Shown: positions 37,415 through 48,333 of the stretch, one piece after another | Position numbering within the stretch: position 1 is the first letter of the stretch | Layout of the letters: each line of letters starts with the position of its first letter | From: Albifimbria verrucaria | Taxonomy: Eukaryota > Ascomycota > Sordariomycetes > Hypocreales > Stachybotryaceae | Direction: 5' to 3' | NCBI GenBank assembly: GCA_020081605.1 | Contig: JAHREC010000009.1 | Location: forward strand, 4,774,001-4,838,000 | DNA: 64,000 nucleotides | Notes under the pieces: model-generated | Database searches by the model: none | Told to the model about the DNA's origin: nothing | Seen by the model: the letters and a program-made list of their open reading frames with translations, nothing else | Translations under genes and position numbers: made by a program

Positions 37415-38802
37415 GGTGGCGGTTCTTCTTGCAGAATTGTCTCTCAGTCAACAATTCGAAAGCTTGAACAGAGGGAAAACTGAAGAAAGGCCAAATACTA
37501 AGCCAGCGAAAGCCAACCTCCAGACGAAGACGGCAAGAACTGAAAAGGCCAGGGTGATAAATACCAATGTGCTGCCATCCGAGCTTCCATTGCCTTTGAC
37601 CTGAAAGAAAGCATCCTCGAATCAATGGAAATTCAAGGAGCCCCAGGATGTTGGGAGAGTCCAATGGGCATTCGCAGACACCACCGAGCTGTCAAAGAAG
37701 AATATCAACAAAGAGTTCGAATATATAAATAGGCTCCGTGTGAAAGAGATGAAGTAGCTCGGACACAACCACTGCTTGAAAATAGTAAATGAAACCCTAT
37801 CTGGAGCTGTTTCTGTGGTGAATTTGGAGACAAGAAACCTCTCGACAAATAATGCCGGGATTGGGGAGTGTCAGGAAGTGCGTTGAGCTCATACACCATA
37901 GTATGAGACGGGTCTGACAGCCCGCCAACGAAGATATGCCCGGTGCCTTTAGGAACCATTTCCAAGGCTCCCGAAATGAAGTGAATCGGTGGAAGTGATG
38001 GGAATATGCCAGTAATACGTGGTATGCCTAGACAGTCCGTGTCACAAATCTAAGGGCTGCTATATTCATAAGCAGCAACACGATAGGAAATTTGCATGCC
38101 GTATAGGCTGGTATTACAGTATGATGGTAGAATTCTGTGCTTTCTCATCATTTCTATTGTGACAGTAGACTCTCACGGGTAGTTCGGTAATCTGGAAGGG
38201 TGTGCGTTTTCTTTGTGTAGTTGAAAGAAATAGACTGCTCTCAGGAATAGCACTACGCATGGGCCTTGACGCCAGTATATCGAAAATCACTAATGATATA
38301 TACCTACACTAGTACTGTAAAATACTGTAGCAAGCTTGTCCAAGCAAATTCCAGAGTCAGATGATACAAAGTACTACAGTACAGTACTGTATAGTAATGT
38401 AAGTGCTCTGTTCTAAGTGTGATGCCAATTTACATGCGTGGGTGAAAAGCTTCGGTGTAGCAGCCAGTAGCCAAATTCCGAATTTAGCCAGAGAATAATG
38501 AATGACGTTTTGTAATTGGCTACATGAGGAGAGAGAAGAAGCATACATTGACGTTACAAGGTGTCGGATTAAGCATAGAATTTTTAACTGTTCGAATAAG
38601 CACAAGTCTTGACCAGAGGCGCTCTTGGTCTTAGAATACACCATTTGGAAACTCGAGTACTCGTGGGGTTAGTATGAGACCAGACTGTCAGGGCAATCCA
38701 AGATCAAAATTTACAAACTCACCAGCCAGGACAATTAAAAAAGAGTAAGAACTAAACAATCTGACCAAGTTCTTTTGCAAAAGAGGCAAAAGATAAGCGG
38801 AT
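37415..38802. other. AT-rich intergenic, no gene seen
   Basis: Upstream region of the orphan gene. AT-rich, with repeated TACTGTA/TACAGTA motifs near 38300-38400. No supported frame. Confidence 0.45.
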
Positions 38803-38874
38803 CTCTCCTGCCGGGAATTGAACCCGGGTCTCAAGCGTGACAAGCTTGCATACTGACCACTATACTACGGAAGA
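38803..38874 (-). tRNA. tRNA-Asp (GTC), imperfect acceptor stem
   Basis: A 72-nt cloverleaf on the minus strand. The anticodon loop is TTGTCAC with a 5-bp CAAGC/GCTTG stem. The T-arm is CCGGG-TTCAATT-CCCGG. The D-arm starts TAGTATAGTGG, and the discriminator is G, as expected for Asp. The acceptor stem has one G-U pair and one C-A mismatch (position 6 with 67), so the copy may be partly decayed. No intron. Confidence 0.85.
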
Positions 38875-39291
38875 TGTTTAGCTGTGATCAGCTAACGTAG
38901 GCGGGGCCGTGGTTGATGGAAACGGGGCGGCTGTAATTTGAACTGTATTGCCTACTCTAGGCGCTTGAAGGTTACGTGCAAACCTTCTGATACTACTGTA
39001 AACATTGTCCTTCCTCCGTGGCGTCAGTGTAAATAACACATTTGAAGTCATGTCCACAACTTAACAAGCTGCCAATATGAAAATCTTGTATGCCTCTCAG
39101 TCGCTCACGGAGAGCTGTTGGATTCTCGTAACAAAATTCCGTCTTCAGTATTATTTTAGGTTGCAATTGTGCTGCTCTTCACAGCCTCCATCCATCAGAA
39201 TGACAACCAGTATATTCAGGCTTACATTATTTGAGGCGCTGTAGAAACATTCAAATAAGACTTTCCGCCTGATATGCTAGAGTCCACAAAC
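38875..39291. other. Intergenic spacer
   Basis: Between tRNA-Asp and the 3' end of the STAND-N/ankyrin gene. No feature recognised. Confidence 0.45.
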
Positions 39292-41920
39292 CTAGGCACC
39301 ATCATCACTCTCATCCACTTCATCGTAGCCATTTTCATGCTGTCGGGTTGGATGGAAGGGTTGCATGGCCTTTGGCACGGCCAACTGGTCGATGTGGATG
39401 TTGGCACAACCCTCTGGACAACTCAATGAACCCGTGTGCCCGTATCTCTTGTCGGAGCGTTCGTATGGCTCATAAGTATGGCTATCTTGACACCTGACGA
39501 TTTCCTCAAGGAAGCTATGATATCTCCATTTCACAGATTCTTGCACTGATGAACGAAATCTACCATTGCCCGTGATACAATCCCTTAGTTGGAACTCTTC
39601 AGTGCCTTCAAGAGATATACAGGGGCAACAATTGAACTGCCACCGAAAGTCAGAAGGACAGAGATGGTACTCTGGAAGCCAAGGTCGTCGGTGCGATTTA
39701 TATACTGAATAATGGCCGAATTCCCGACGTCGTAAAGAAGGTGGCTGACTGCAGGATCTTTGCTTAGTACTGTGCATCCGGGTTGCTCGATATTGCATTA
39801 ACATAATTGAGCCTAAATCGTCTTGTACTTCATCGATCAAGTTTGTGAACATTGCCGGTTCACTGGCGAGAATCTCTTCAATATCTTTCGCTTGGGAGAA
39901 AACGTTTTATGAGTGACCTGCAACCAGCAGCCTTCTGGCTCTTCCTTTTCTGTTGGGTGCCATGCGATAAGATGCGGGAGTCGCCGTTCCGCTGGATATG
40001 ATCCCGGAATTTGTTGTAAGGCATATACAGGACAATACGCCTTACAGCGGACCTTCAGGCCCCATAAAGCCGGTGTCGGTCCGATTATAAGATCTGTTAG
40101 CTCAAGATAATGATGATGCTCATTATTTTGAGCTTTGAGAAAATCCCACGCCCGCTTTTCCTGCCACCGTAGTCGAGAAGATCAATCCCAGCATCTCGAA
40201 TCATACCTACCCAGGTTCGCAGGCTAACCAGACTAGCCTCAAGCATTTTCCTTCCACCTCCAATTGCTGGCCAACGAGGCCCTACACATTTGAGAAGTGG
40301 CGTAGTCCTCCTTCGATCCAGGCTTCTCTGTCCTGATTCTGTCATTTGTGTCTCCGTGAGATCATATCCATTCTTGAACCAATCTATATCTTTCTTATCT
40401 GTAAGGTTGCATGGATCTGCACCATTCTTCAAGACACTGACCCCAAGGTTCATCCAGCCTACCAGCTCGCATTTTGACAAATTCCTAGGGGAATTAATAT
40501 GAGTTTCCGTGCGACATAATCTAGTGTCGATAACCCGTTACTGTTCTTCAGCGTAGCCAGTCTCTGATCCCATGGTCGTAAGCCAACACAGTTAAGGAAA
40601 TCATTTATGCTCAAGTGCAACAGGCGAGAGGCCAGCTCAAACCTTGATTCAACTGGGCTAGTTTCGAATCCAGGATACTGGTTCTTCAAAACGGCATTTA
40701 GGAGTTTCCCATCAGAACAAGAATTTGCCCAAAAGCTGCGCACTGATGGTTCAGCATGTATATCCAATTCAGATTGCCCAACGAGAAATTCAAACATTTC
40801 CTTCTTTTTTTCTTGTTATGATTGGTGAACCACGAAATTGGGGCGATATATCTGGCTACGATACTGGAAAGATCTGGCCAGGTCGTCTGATCAAGTAAGT
40901 ATTCGCATACGTCCTGTTTGCATGCTACCACAGCCACCTAAATCGTCAGAGTCGACGCGTGCATCTCATTCCAATGACGTACCTCCAGCAAAGTCGTGAA
41001 ATTATTATGTGCGTCGACTCCGACATCAAAAGGGATGCCTTTCCTTTGCTAAGCTCCCTTTGAAGTTTGTATAAGTCCCCACGCCTACAGTAACGGAAAA
41101 TCGGTGACTGGTTGGAGATGGTATTATAAGTACGCAGATGCATAGTCCAACCACACTGAGAACGGCTAATTCCCAAATCCCAGACAGCACGTGAAATAAA
41201 CATAGGTAAATAAGCCCGGCCTCTGAAAACAGTGCCATCCATTTTCCTTCTAGTGGCCTGGGCTGAAACATCCGTTTGGTCGTTCCTAAATTTTGGGCCG
41301 ATTGTCCCTTGAAAAGAAGGTTCTCCTCGTTTCACAATCTTCTGTTGCGCTTTTGAACGTTCGCTGGCCAGAACAAGTTGCTGTGAGATCTCTTCGCTCC
41401 TTGTGGTAATATGATCCTTTAAGTCACGGAGCATGATGTTGTGCTCAACAAGTGTTTGTGTTTGAGCTTCGTGAAATTGCCGTTGTTCTTCGCCAAGATA
41501 CATCATATACGCAAGCTCCAAAGAGCCTCGAGCCTTGTCAAGTTTGTCGAGAAGTTCTTTTAGTTCAGGTTCCTTGAATACGGTATAGAGCCTCCCACGT
41601 ATCTTTGCATTCTTACCCAGCTGGATCTCTATTTTGTCAATCAACTCCTCTATCTCGGCAACGCTCTCCTGGCATTGTGCAAGACAGCGAATCAGCACAA
41701 CTCCATGGTAACCACTCTTCTGACGCTGGTGGTCAAGCTCACGAAGCGCAATCGCGGTCGTTTCGAGCCCAAACACTAATCGGGAAATTCTCTTAGGAGC
41801 ATCCTTGGCGGCTTGGAGGATTCGATTTAATTTCACCGCACTTTCGCATAGCTGGATACTTAGAGAGAGCAACCCTGCTCCTCCAGCAACTGTGCCGAAT
41901 ATGGCCTCTGCGCCCGACAT
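39292..41920 (-). CDS. STAND-type N-terminal domain protein with ankyrin-like repeats
   Basis: Minus-strand exons 40983-41920 and 39292-40937 (45-nt intron, GTACGT...TTAG) give about 862 residues after five corrections. The first 230 residues start MSGAEAIFGTVAGGAGLLSL and form a helical region like the fungal N-terminal domain of STAND/NLR proteins, with a coiled-coil-like stretch to about residue 210. Ankyrin-like repeat sequence follows (SPIFRYCRRGDLYKLQRELS, then SPFDV...HNNFTTLLEVAV, then LSTLDYVARKLI). No NACHT or NB-ARC motif is present. The C-terminal half is Trp/His/Pro-rich and unrecognised. Breaks (coding strand): C at 41032-41034, A at 40805-40811, C at 40488-40491, A at 40156-40159 and T at 39899-39902. 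Such proteins are highly variable between fungi and some act in self/non-self recognition; a role here is inference. Confidence 0.75.
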
Positions 41921-42871
41921 ATCGCAATTTGCAGCTGACGTAGTTGAACAAGGTTAGTTTGAGGTCAGGTTAGTTAGATGAAGAATCAAATTACCACTGC
42001 TGCCTAATGATACGTAAATAAGGCTCTGGGATGTTACAGTCGCCTTATTGGTGGCTTCTAATGTTATATGCACTTGTCGGTGCGGCCCAACCTGCATGAT
42101 GGCATCCTCATTGGCTTAAGGCGAAGCCCAGCCACCAGAAATAGCATGTTAACATATGCAAATGCAGTATGAAATCTATGCAGTCTCCTAAGCAGTGTGG
42201 AGGCACATTGCACGCAGTCGCTCCGCAGCCTGTTCGTCGGCCTTCGCGTACCTGAAGATCAGAATAAATTGTAGACCTTTGGTATAGCCAGAAGTAAGCT
42301 ACTTGCTTAATTTGCAAATCTCCTTAGTAACTGATGCCACTAGCTATTCCCTGAAGTCAATTGGAGGAGACACTTAATAATTTTCATGTACGTTCAATAT
42401 GCTTCCTTCAGGCCTACTAGATGCGGATAACCACTCAAATATTTGCATTACATGATGAATCTACCCACACAGCATTGAGTTCAACACCTATGGAAACCGA
42501 GTGAGTCGCTATATGTTCTGCCACATACACACCAAGCGAGGAAAGAGTTTAAGCATCCTTCAGAATGGGAACTCTTCTGGTGTTTTCTGCTGAGCCTATC
42601 AAGCCACGGGATGGGGCTGGATAGAAGTCGACAAGGATAAATCAGGATGTCAAGTCTACATTCACAAGGTACGGTACTCTAGTTGAGCAAACACTGACCT
42701 CAACAACTAGGGCGTGTGAGCTAACTCGAATTTATCGCAAGATTGAAACAAGCCCGCGAATCCTGGGTATGTTGCAGACTATTACACATGGCTCACCTCT
42801 TCATGGCAACTCTCCCACTGTCTAAGCTTTCATATAACCAAATTGCACCGACCAATCACAATCTCCCATTA
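41921..42871. other. AT-rich intergenic, no gene seen
   Basis: Upstream DNA of the STAND-N/ankyrin gene and 5' flank of tRNA-Ser. No supported frame. Confidence 0.45.
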
Positions 42872-42952
42872 GGCAGAGTGCCAGAGTGGTTAATGGGTAT
42901 GACTAGAAATCATATGGCTTCGGCCGCACAGGTTCGAATCCTGTCTCTGTCG
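42872..42952 (+). tRNA. tRNA-Ser (AGA)
   Basis: An 81-nt type II tRNA. The acceptor stem GGCAGAG pairs with CTCTGTC (one G-U). The anticodon stem is TATGA/TCATA with loop CTAGAAA, so the anticodon is AGA. A long variable arm (GGCTTCGGCC) is typical of Ser. The T-arm is ACAGG-TTCGAAT-CCTGT and the discriminator is G. A T-run at 42957-42960 is a plausible Pol III terminator. No intron. Confidence 0.95.
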
Positions 42953-43597
42953 GGTGTTTTCTTTTGTTCTTTTTGCTCTTTGTGCGGAATGTCCAACCTG
43001 TGGAGTGGACTAAGTAGAGTCAACGGGTTCTCCACACCATAGGGTTTAGAGTAAGGACTAAAGCAGGACAGCTCGTACCTTAATCAAATCTTAATGGAGT
43101 TAAATCATCTTTCTGATGTTGGCTCATTGAGAATGACCTTTTGGTAACTGGTGAACCGGTTCATGGCTTTGATTTGTAACCTCAATGATTATGTATGGTG
43201 GGAAATCGAAATGGTGTTGGTGATGAGATGTCCAAGATCCCTGTTCATGCAGCAGCACAAACAAAGGCTGCCTAGAGTGTACAAGGGGCATACCAACATT
43301 CAGGGCAGCGCAGTGGCGCAGTCCTTAAATACCGTACAATTCAATTAATTGATTATAAATTACTGTGCTTCGTATTTTGCTTTATACTGCATAGAAGTAT
43401 TGACCTTATTGTGCTATTAAGCACGGTCCCATCAAAGTCCCTGCAGCTCATTCTTGGGGCATCTTCGTCTCAGTCGCAACCATTGCGTCGCGCTTCTTTC
43501 ATTCTCGCATCAAGTCATCATTTTGACTGGACCTCCGCTGGCTTGGCTCTTTTTATCTGACCCTCAATTGCAGTGAGCTATATCAATAAGAGCCAGC
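42953..43597. other. Intergenic, RCC1 upstream region
   Basis: AT-rich near 43330-43420, then a pyrimidine-rich stretch before the RCC1 start. No gene recognised. Confidence 0.45.
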
Positions 43598-45235
43598 ATG
43601 TCGGGAACAAAGGTTAAATCATCTAAGCCAGAACATCCATCATCGACCGGGTCACTGTCCAGAGTCTCCAAAACTGTTGCATCCTCGACGTCCAGAAGAA
43701 AGAGGCAAGCCTCCCTCCCCAAGTAAGTATTATTTTCAAGGCGTGTGAGGGTTTTAGTTGTCTGATTTGGGTAATGATAGCAACCACGTATATCTAAGCG
43801 TCACAAAACCCGGATTGTTTTGAATGAAGCTCCTACTGAGCCTCTAGACGTTTTTGTTTTTGGGAATGGCGCTTATGGTGAGCTTGGGCTCGGGGCCATG
43901 ATCAAGAAGAAGAAGGACCCGACCGTTGCTCCGTTTCCATCCCGTATTGAGAGCCTCAACACTCAAAATGGGGGCGTTGTCCAGGTCGCCGCCGGTGGGA
44001 TGCATTCCGCCGTGTTGACGCGTGACGGGCGCATTTTGACTTGGGGTGTCAATGACAATAAGGCTCTTGGTCGTGATACTGATTGGGAAGAACCACCCGA
44101 AGGACTTCCGAAAGGCATGTCGGACCTGAATCCATTGGAGAGCACTCCTGCTCCTGTTTTATTAGATTCGCTTGGGCCCGAGCCACTGTGTATCGTTCAG
44201 GTTGCAGCTTCCGCCAGCGCAACGTTTGCCCTCACTGATGATGGGCGAGTCCTTGGCTGGGGGTCATTCAGAGTAAGACAACTTGATCATGACACAGAAT
44301 TTGGTGCTGACACTCACAATACAGGCTAGTGATGGCCTCTTTGGTTTCATATATGACTTCGTCAAGAATAAGAGCAAACCATCAGAAGACGAAAGGCTCC
44401 AAACAGCACCGACCTTTATCCCAGGCTTGCCCTCGATCAAGCATCTATCTTGCGGGACAGATCATGTCCTCGCGCTCGCCCACTCGGGTGAAGTCTACGC
44501 CTGGGGTTGTGGAGAACAGTTTGAGCTTGGTCGGCGTGTCATCGAAAGACGTCGCTATGAAGCTCTCGTTCCCCATCTAGTTGCCTTGCGTGGAAAAGGG
44601 ATCGAGAAGGTGTATGCTGGCTCAAACCACAATTTTGCCATCAGTAAATCGGGCGTAGTGCATGCCTGGGGACTCAATAATTTTGGCCAGACTGGTATCG
44701 CCGCCAGTGACGATAAGCTCACGGTTCCAGTTCCGACAGTGGTAACGAGCTTAGCGTCGTATCGCATCAAACATATCTCTGGGGGTCTCATCATTCCCTG
44801 GCATGTACCGAGGATGGTCAGGTTCTGGCTTGGGGCCGCTGCGACGATTGCCAAATGGGAGTCTCCCTTAGCAGTGTATCTAGAGACAACTTAATATTTG
44901 ACTCAGCCGGACGTCCCAGAATTTTGAGTGTTCCTACTGTAGTCACAGGTATTTATGACTTCTGAACTATGCTGCGTCTTTTATGTATTAACATCCATAA
45001 AGGAATAAGGGCCACGTACGTCGCAGCAGGAATCGACAACTCGATGGCAATAACTGAGGAAGGGAAAATGTATGCCTGGGGCTTCTCTTCAGAATACAGG
45101 ACTGGTCTTGGTACGGAAGACTCTGTGGAGACCCCAACTCTTGTAAAGAAGGGTGATATTGGCAACAAGGCGCTTGTTTTCGTTGAAAGTCATGGGCAGT
45201 TTTCCATTGCGGCCGGCCGGTCCTTGACTAAGTAG
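43598..45235 (+). CDS. RCC1: RCC1-repeat protein, probable Ran GTPase exchange factor
   Basis: Exons 43598-43722, 43781-44272, 44325-44948 and 45003-45235 (introns 58, 52 and 54 nt) give about 491 residues after two corrections. A basic Ser-rich N-terminus (SRRKRQ, SKRHKTR) fits a nuclear localisation signal. It is followed by repeated beta-propeller blades: VFVFGNGAYGELGLG, VQVAAGGMHSAVLTRDGRILTWGVND, VLGWGSFRASDGLFGF, LSCGTDHVLALAHSGEVYAWGCG, HNFAISKSGVVHAWGLNNFGQTG, and the final YVAAGIDNSMAITEEGKMYAWGF. The GSFR-x-x-x-G-L-F-G-F segment is typical of RanGEFs (Srm1/Pim1), which load GTP on Ran at chromatin. Breaks: one C at 43717-43720 next to the first donor site, and one G at 44781-44785. 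Codon bias is weaker than in neighbouring housekeeping genes, so a divergent paralogue is possible. Confidence 0.88.
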
Positions 45236-46681
45236 AGCGATGGTACCTGAATTAATAAAACCGAAAGAGAGATTATGATGCATGTAAGTGCTTGGGAGAA
45301 CTGGGTTAGGATTTGGTAGTTACTTGGAAGACATATATTTCAGCCTGGCGGATTACATTTAGGAGCATAGATTATAGATAGATTTGCTTGGGTGTGTTGA
45401 TACATGGCTTGTGTCAGCACGCAATTGCTTAGGCTTGTTGGTGTTTACTGTTGTGAAGAGAGTATTAATTCCCAATCAATTGATATGCTCTAAGTAGAGT
45501 TCGCCTTTCTAAAAATGTAAATACTTGCATAGAATCGCAAAGTGCACAAAACGACCATCAAGCAATTAGTTGGTGGGCTCTTTCATCACATTGATTGGTG
45601 TTACATTCTGCGGGAGCTGGAATAGTGGTATAGGGTTGGCAGGCCAGCTGCAGATGCGTCGTGATGCAAAGGTACAAGTCGCTTGTATCCGTAGCCAAGA
45701 CAATGCTCGGAACCGGAACAACCACCCCCACCGAGGTCGACTAACTTGGTATCCGAGACCCAACTCTTCTTCAACATTGGACGCATGAGAATGAAGCCGA
45801 AGTCGACAATGGCGCGATGGCCGGCTGTATCACCTCAGGGCATTGCTACCTGAGTTGCCTGCCCGGTAAGCGAGTTTCTCAGATGCCGCCGAAGCCGAAC
45901 TGACCCAAGGCCTCCAAGTGGACACAGACCATACCTTGTCATCAGCAGCAGCCTCAAGCCACGGCTGTTGAAGGGGACAATGTTTCTAGGCGTGCCACCG
46001 CTCAACAGGCAAGGGCGGTAGCAGCCAGGCAGCAACGACAGGAGCGAAGGGTCAACAGCCAAGGCAGGAGTCTCTGCCGATGCCGTCTGAAGCCGCCACG
46101 CCGTGCTACTGTGCTAGTCGGTGGCAGCCTGCTTGCTACCAGTATGATAGCATAGCATAGCATAACAGGGCGGCGGATGACTAATGGGAACCAGGTCAGG
46201 TGATGGCTAGGCCTCTACGAGCTACGAGAACGAGCTTTACGAGCTACCACCTACCAGTACCAGCAGTACCAGCAGTACTAGCGGTACCACCAGCACGCAG
46301 TACTACTGCATGTACTGTACAGTACGAAGTACAAAGTACCTTTGAAAGTCAACGTTGGCCAAAGAAGCTTCACCAAAAGCCGCTAGTCCTGTTTCGGCGG
46401 ATGCGCAACCACAACAATCACCTCTCCCAGGCCTGCCTTGGCTTTGACCAACCACCGCCCAAGCTGCCCACCAAGAAAAACACCGACGCTTTCAACTCTT
46501 CCTTTTGCGTTTTCGAGGCAAATCCACAACAAAAACACCATCGCCCATCAACCCCTGCGCGCAACGCTTTTCGCCCACTCCCCGCATCCTTTCTGCTCGA
46601 ACCGTCGCGTCGCATCGCATCGCTTCCATTTATCTCGCGCACCGCTCCCGCCGCACATTCCGATCTCGCATCACCATAACA
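45236..46681. other. Intergenic with GTAC- and GCATA-rich repeats
   Basis: No gene is supported. It holds GCATA copies (about 46148-46163) and a TACCAGCAG/GTACT-rich stretch (46253-46340). The last 200 bp are the A/C-rich leader of histone H2A.Z. Confidence 0.5.
46253..46340. repeat. TACCAGCAG / GTACT low-complexity repeat
   Basis: Degenerate units of TACCAGCAG and GTAC with the palindrome TACTGTACAGTA (about 46312-46323), located about 350 bp upstream of the H2A.Z start. Confidence 0.55.
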
Positions 46682-47588
46682 ATGCCCGGAGGCAAGGGAA
46701 AGTCGTCGGGTGGAAAGAGCTCGGGTGGCAAGACGAGCGCTGAGGGAGCCAAGAAGCAGCAGAGCCACTCTGCCCGTGCTGGTCTTCAGGTGAGTCGCAT
46801 TCTTGTCGCCGTGCCCTGGCCGTGGTTTTGCGCGCATCCCGACCGAGTCGACCGACATCTCAACAAAATCGACCCGATCTCGAAGCCTCGACGCGTTTTA
46901 TCTCGCAATCACTGTCCATCGTCTGGTTCTGGCCGACGCGCATCACGCTGGGTCTTTTGGGGCCTGCTAGGACGCGTCTAGATGCCGTTGCATCGCCTTT
47001 CGATTGTTGCGACGACAATGGAGATGCGACCGGAGATGACGCATCCAAAGCGCCCTAGCTGGGCAGAGGGTGCATCCAAACCTGCAACATTACGGCGATC
47101 GCGTCTTTACCAACGAATGTAGTCGACAACGGATGCGCACAAGAACCAACCATGGGCCCCGCGACTGCAAATTCTATCTCGCCAAGATTTCTAACAGCTC
47201 TCTCTTAGTTCCCTGCGGACGTGTCAAGCGTTTCTTGAAGCAAAACACCCAGAACAAGATGCGTGTCGGCGCCAAGGCAGCAGTCTATGTCACCGCCGTG
47301 CTCGAGTATCTCACCGCCGAAGTCCTGGAGCTGGCAGGAGTACGTAACCCTCTTCACCATCCCACTAGCATGCGCCCTGACTGACTTTTTGCAACAGAAC
47401 GCCGCCAAGGATCTCAAGGTCAAGCGTATCACCCCCGCCACCTTCAGCTCGCCATCCGTGGTGACGAAGAGCTCGACACCCTGATCCGCGCCACCATCGC
47501 TTTCGGTGGTGTCCTACCACACATCAACCGCGCCCTGCTGCTCAAGGTCGAGCAGAAGAAGAAGGCCAAGGCGCTCGAGGCTGCCTAA
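46682..47588 (+). CDS. HTZ1: Histone H2A.Z variant
   Basis: Exons 46682-46789, 47209-47339 and 47398-47588 give 143 residues after two corrections. H2A.Z replaces H2A in nucleosomes near promoters. Seen: a Gly/Lys/Ser-rich tail ([17 protein letters not shown]), [19 protein letters not shown], the alpha-2 region ([21 protein letters not shown]), [13 protein letters not shown], then [16 protein letters not shown] and [16 protein letters not shown], which are diagnostic of H2A.Z. Intron 1 is 419 nt, much longer than other introns here (45-113 nt). Breaks: one C at 47211-47213 (LQFPCGR) and one C at 47432-47436 (ITPRHLQLA). The second would destroy the docking domain of an important, strongly conserved protein, so both are best read as sequence errors. 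Confidence 0.97.
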
Positions 47589-48333
47589 GCTTCGTCGCGT
47601 AATGTCTTGCTTCTTTGTTCTGTTACCTGTTGAAATTGTTGCCTTGTTGGGCTGAGTGTTCTGATTTGGGACCGACGAAGTGATTTACGAAGGCTAGGGG
47701 CGGGAAATGAGAGAGCACCTGCTGGCAAAGAATGCACGGGGTGCTCGAGGTCGCTCACGGCTTGGATACTGGATCGAAGAAACCGGGTCGAAGCGCGGAG
47801 ACGTACCTTGCGTCGAGGATACCAGATGATCAAGGCTTGCGAGATTCTCCGCCGTGTTTCGCTGCGAGGGTCGTGTATAACAAAGCTTGCGCTCCGCGGT
47901 GCCGGTGCCTGGATGAGGGAAAGGGGGTCTGGGCTGTGCCATGGCCCGGTTTATGGAGTAATTAGTCTATGTCATTGTGTGATGGCCAAGCATGTCTGGG
48001 ACCATCACTGATGAGTGAGGCGCCGTAGGTAAAAGCAAGCCTGCTGCATCACCAACGTGACAATAAACTCACTATCATAGCCATTCGTACATTGTTGAAC
48101 CTAGTGATGAGCGTGACGAGCGTGATGCAATGACTCATAGTATTGTGAAGCCAGGTGGATCTGATCTAGGCGAATTATTTTGCAGCAGCTCCATTTCCTA
48201 GAAACAAGGCACAGGGAAGGGTGACTACACCACGGCGAGACTACGAATCACAAGGACCTAGAGACTCGGGCTTAAATCGGCGCCAGTCGTATTCATCTTA
48301 TTGATACTATGTCTAGAAATCTACAACCCGTCT
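47589..48333. other. Convergent intergenic spacer
   Basis: 3' flanks of H2A.Z and the MFS permease. No feature recognised. Confidence 0.5.
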
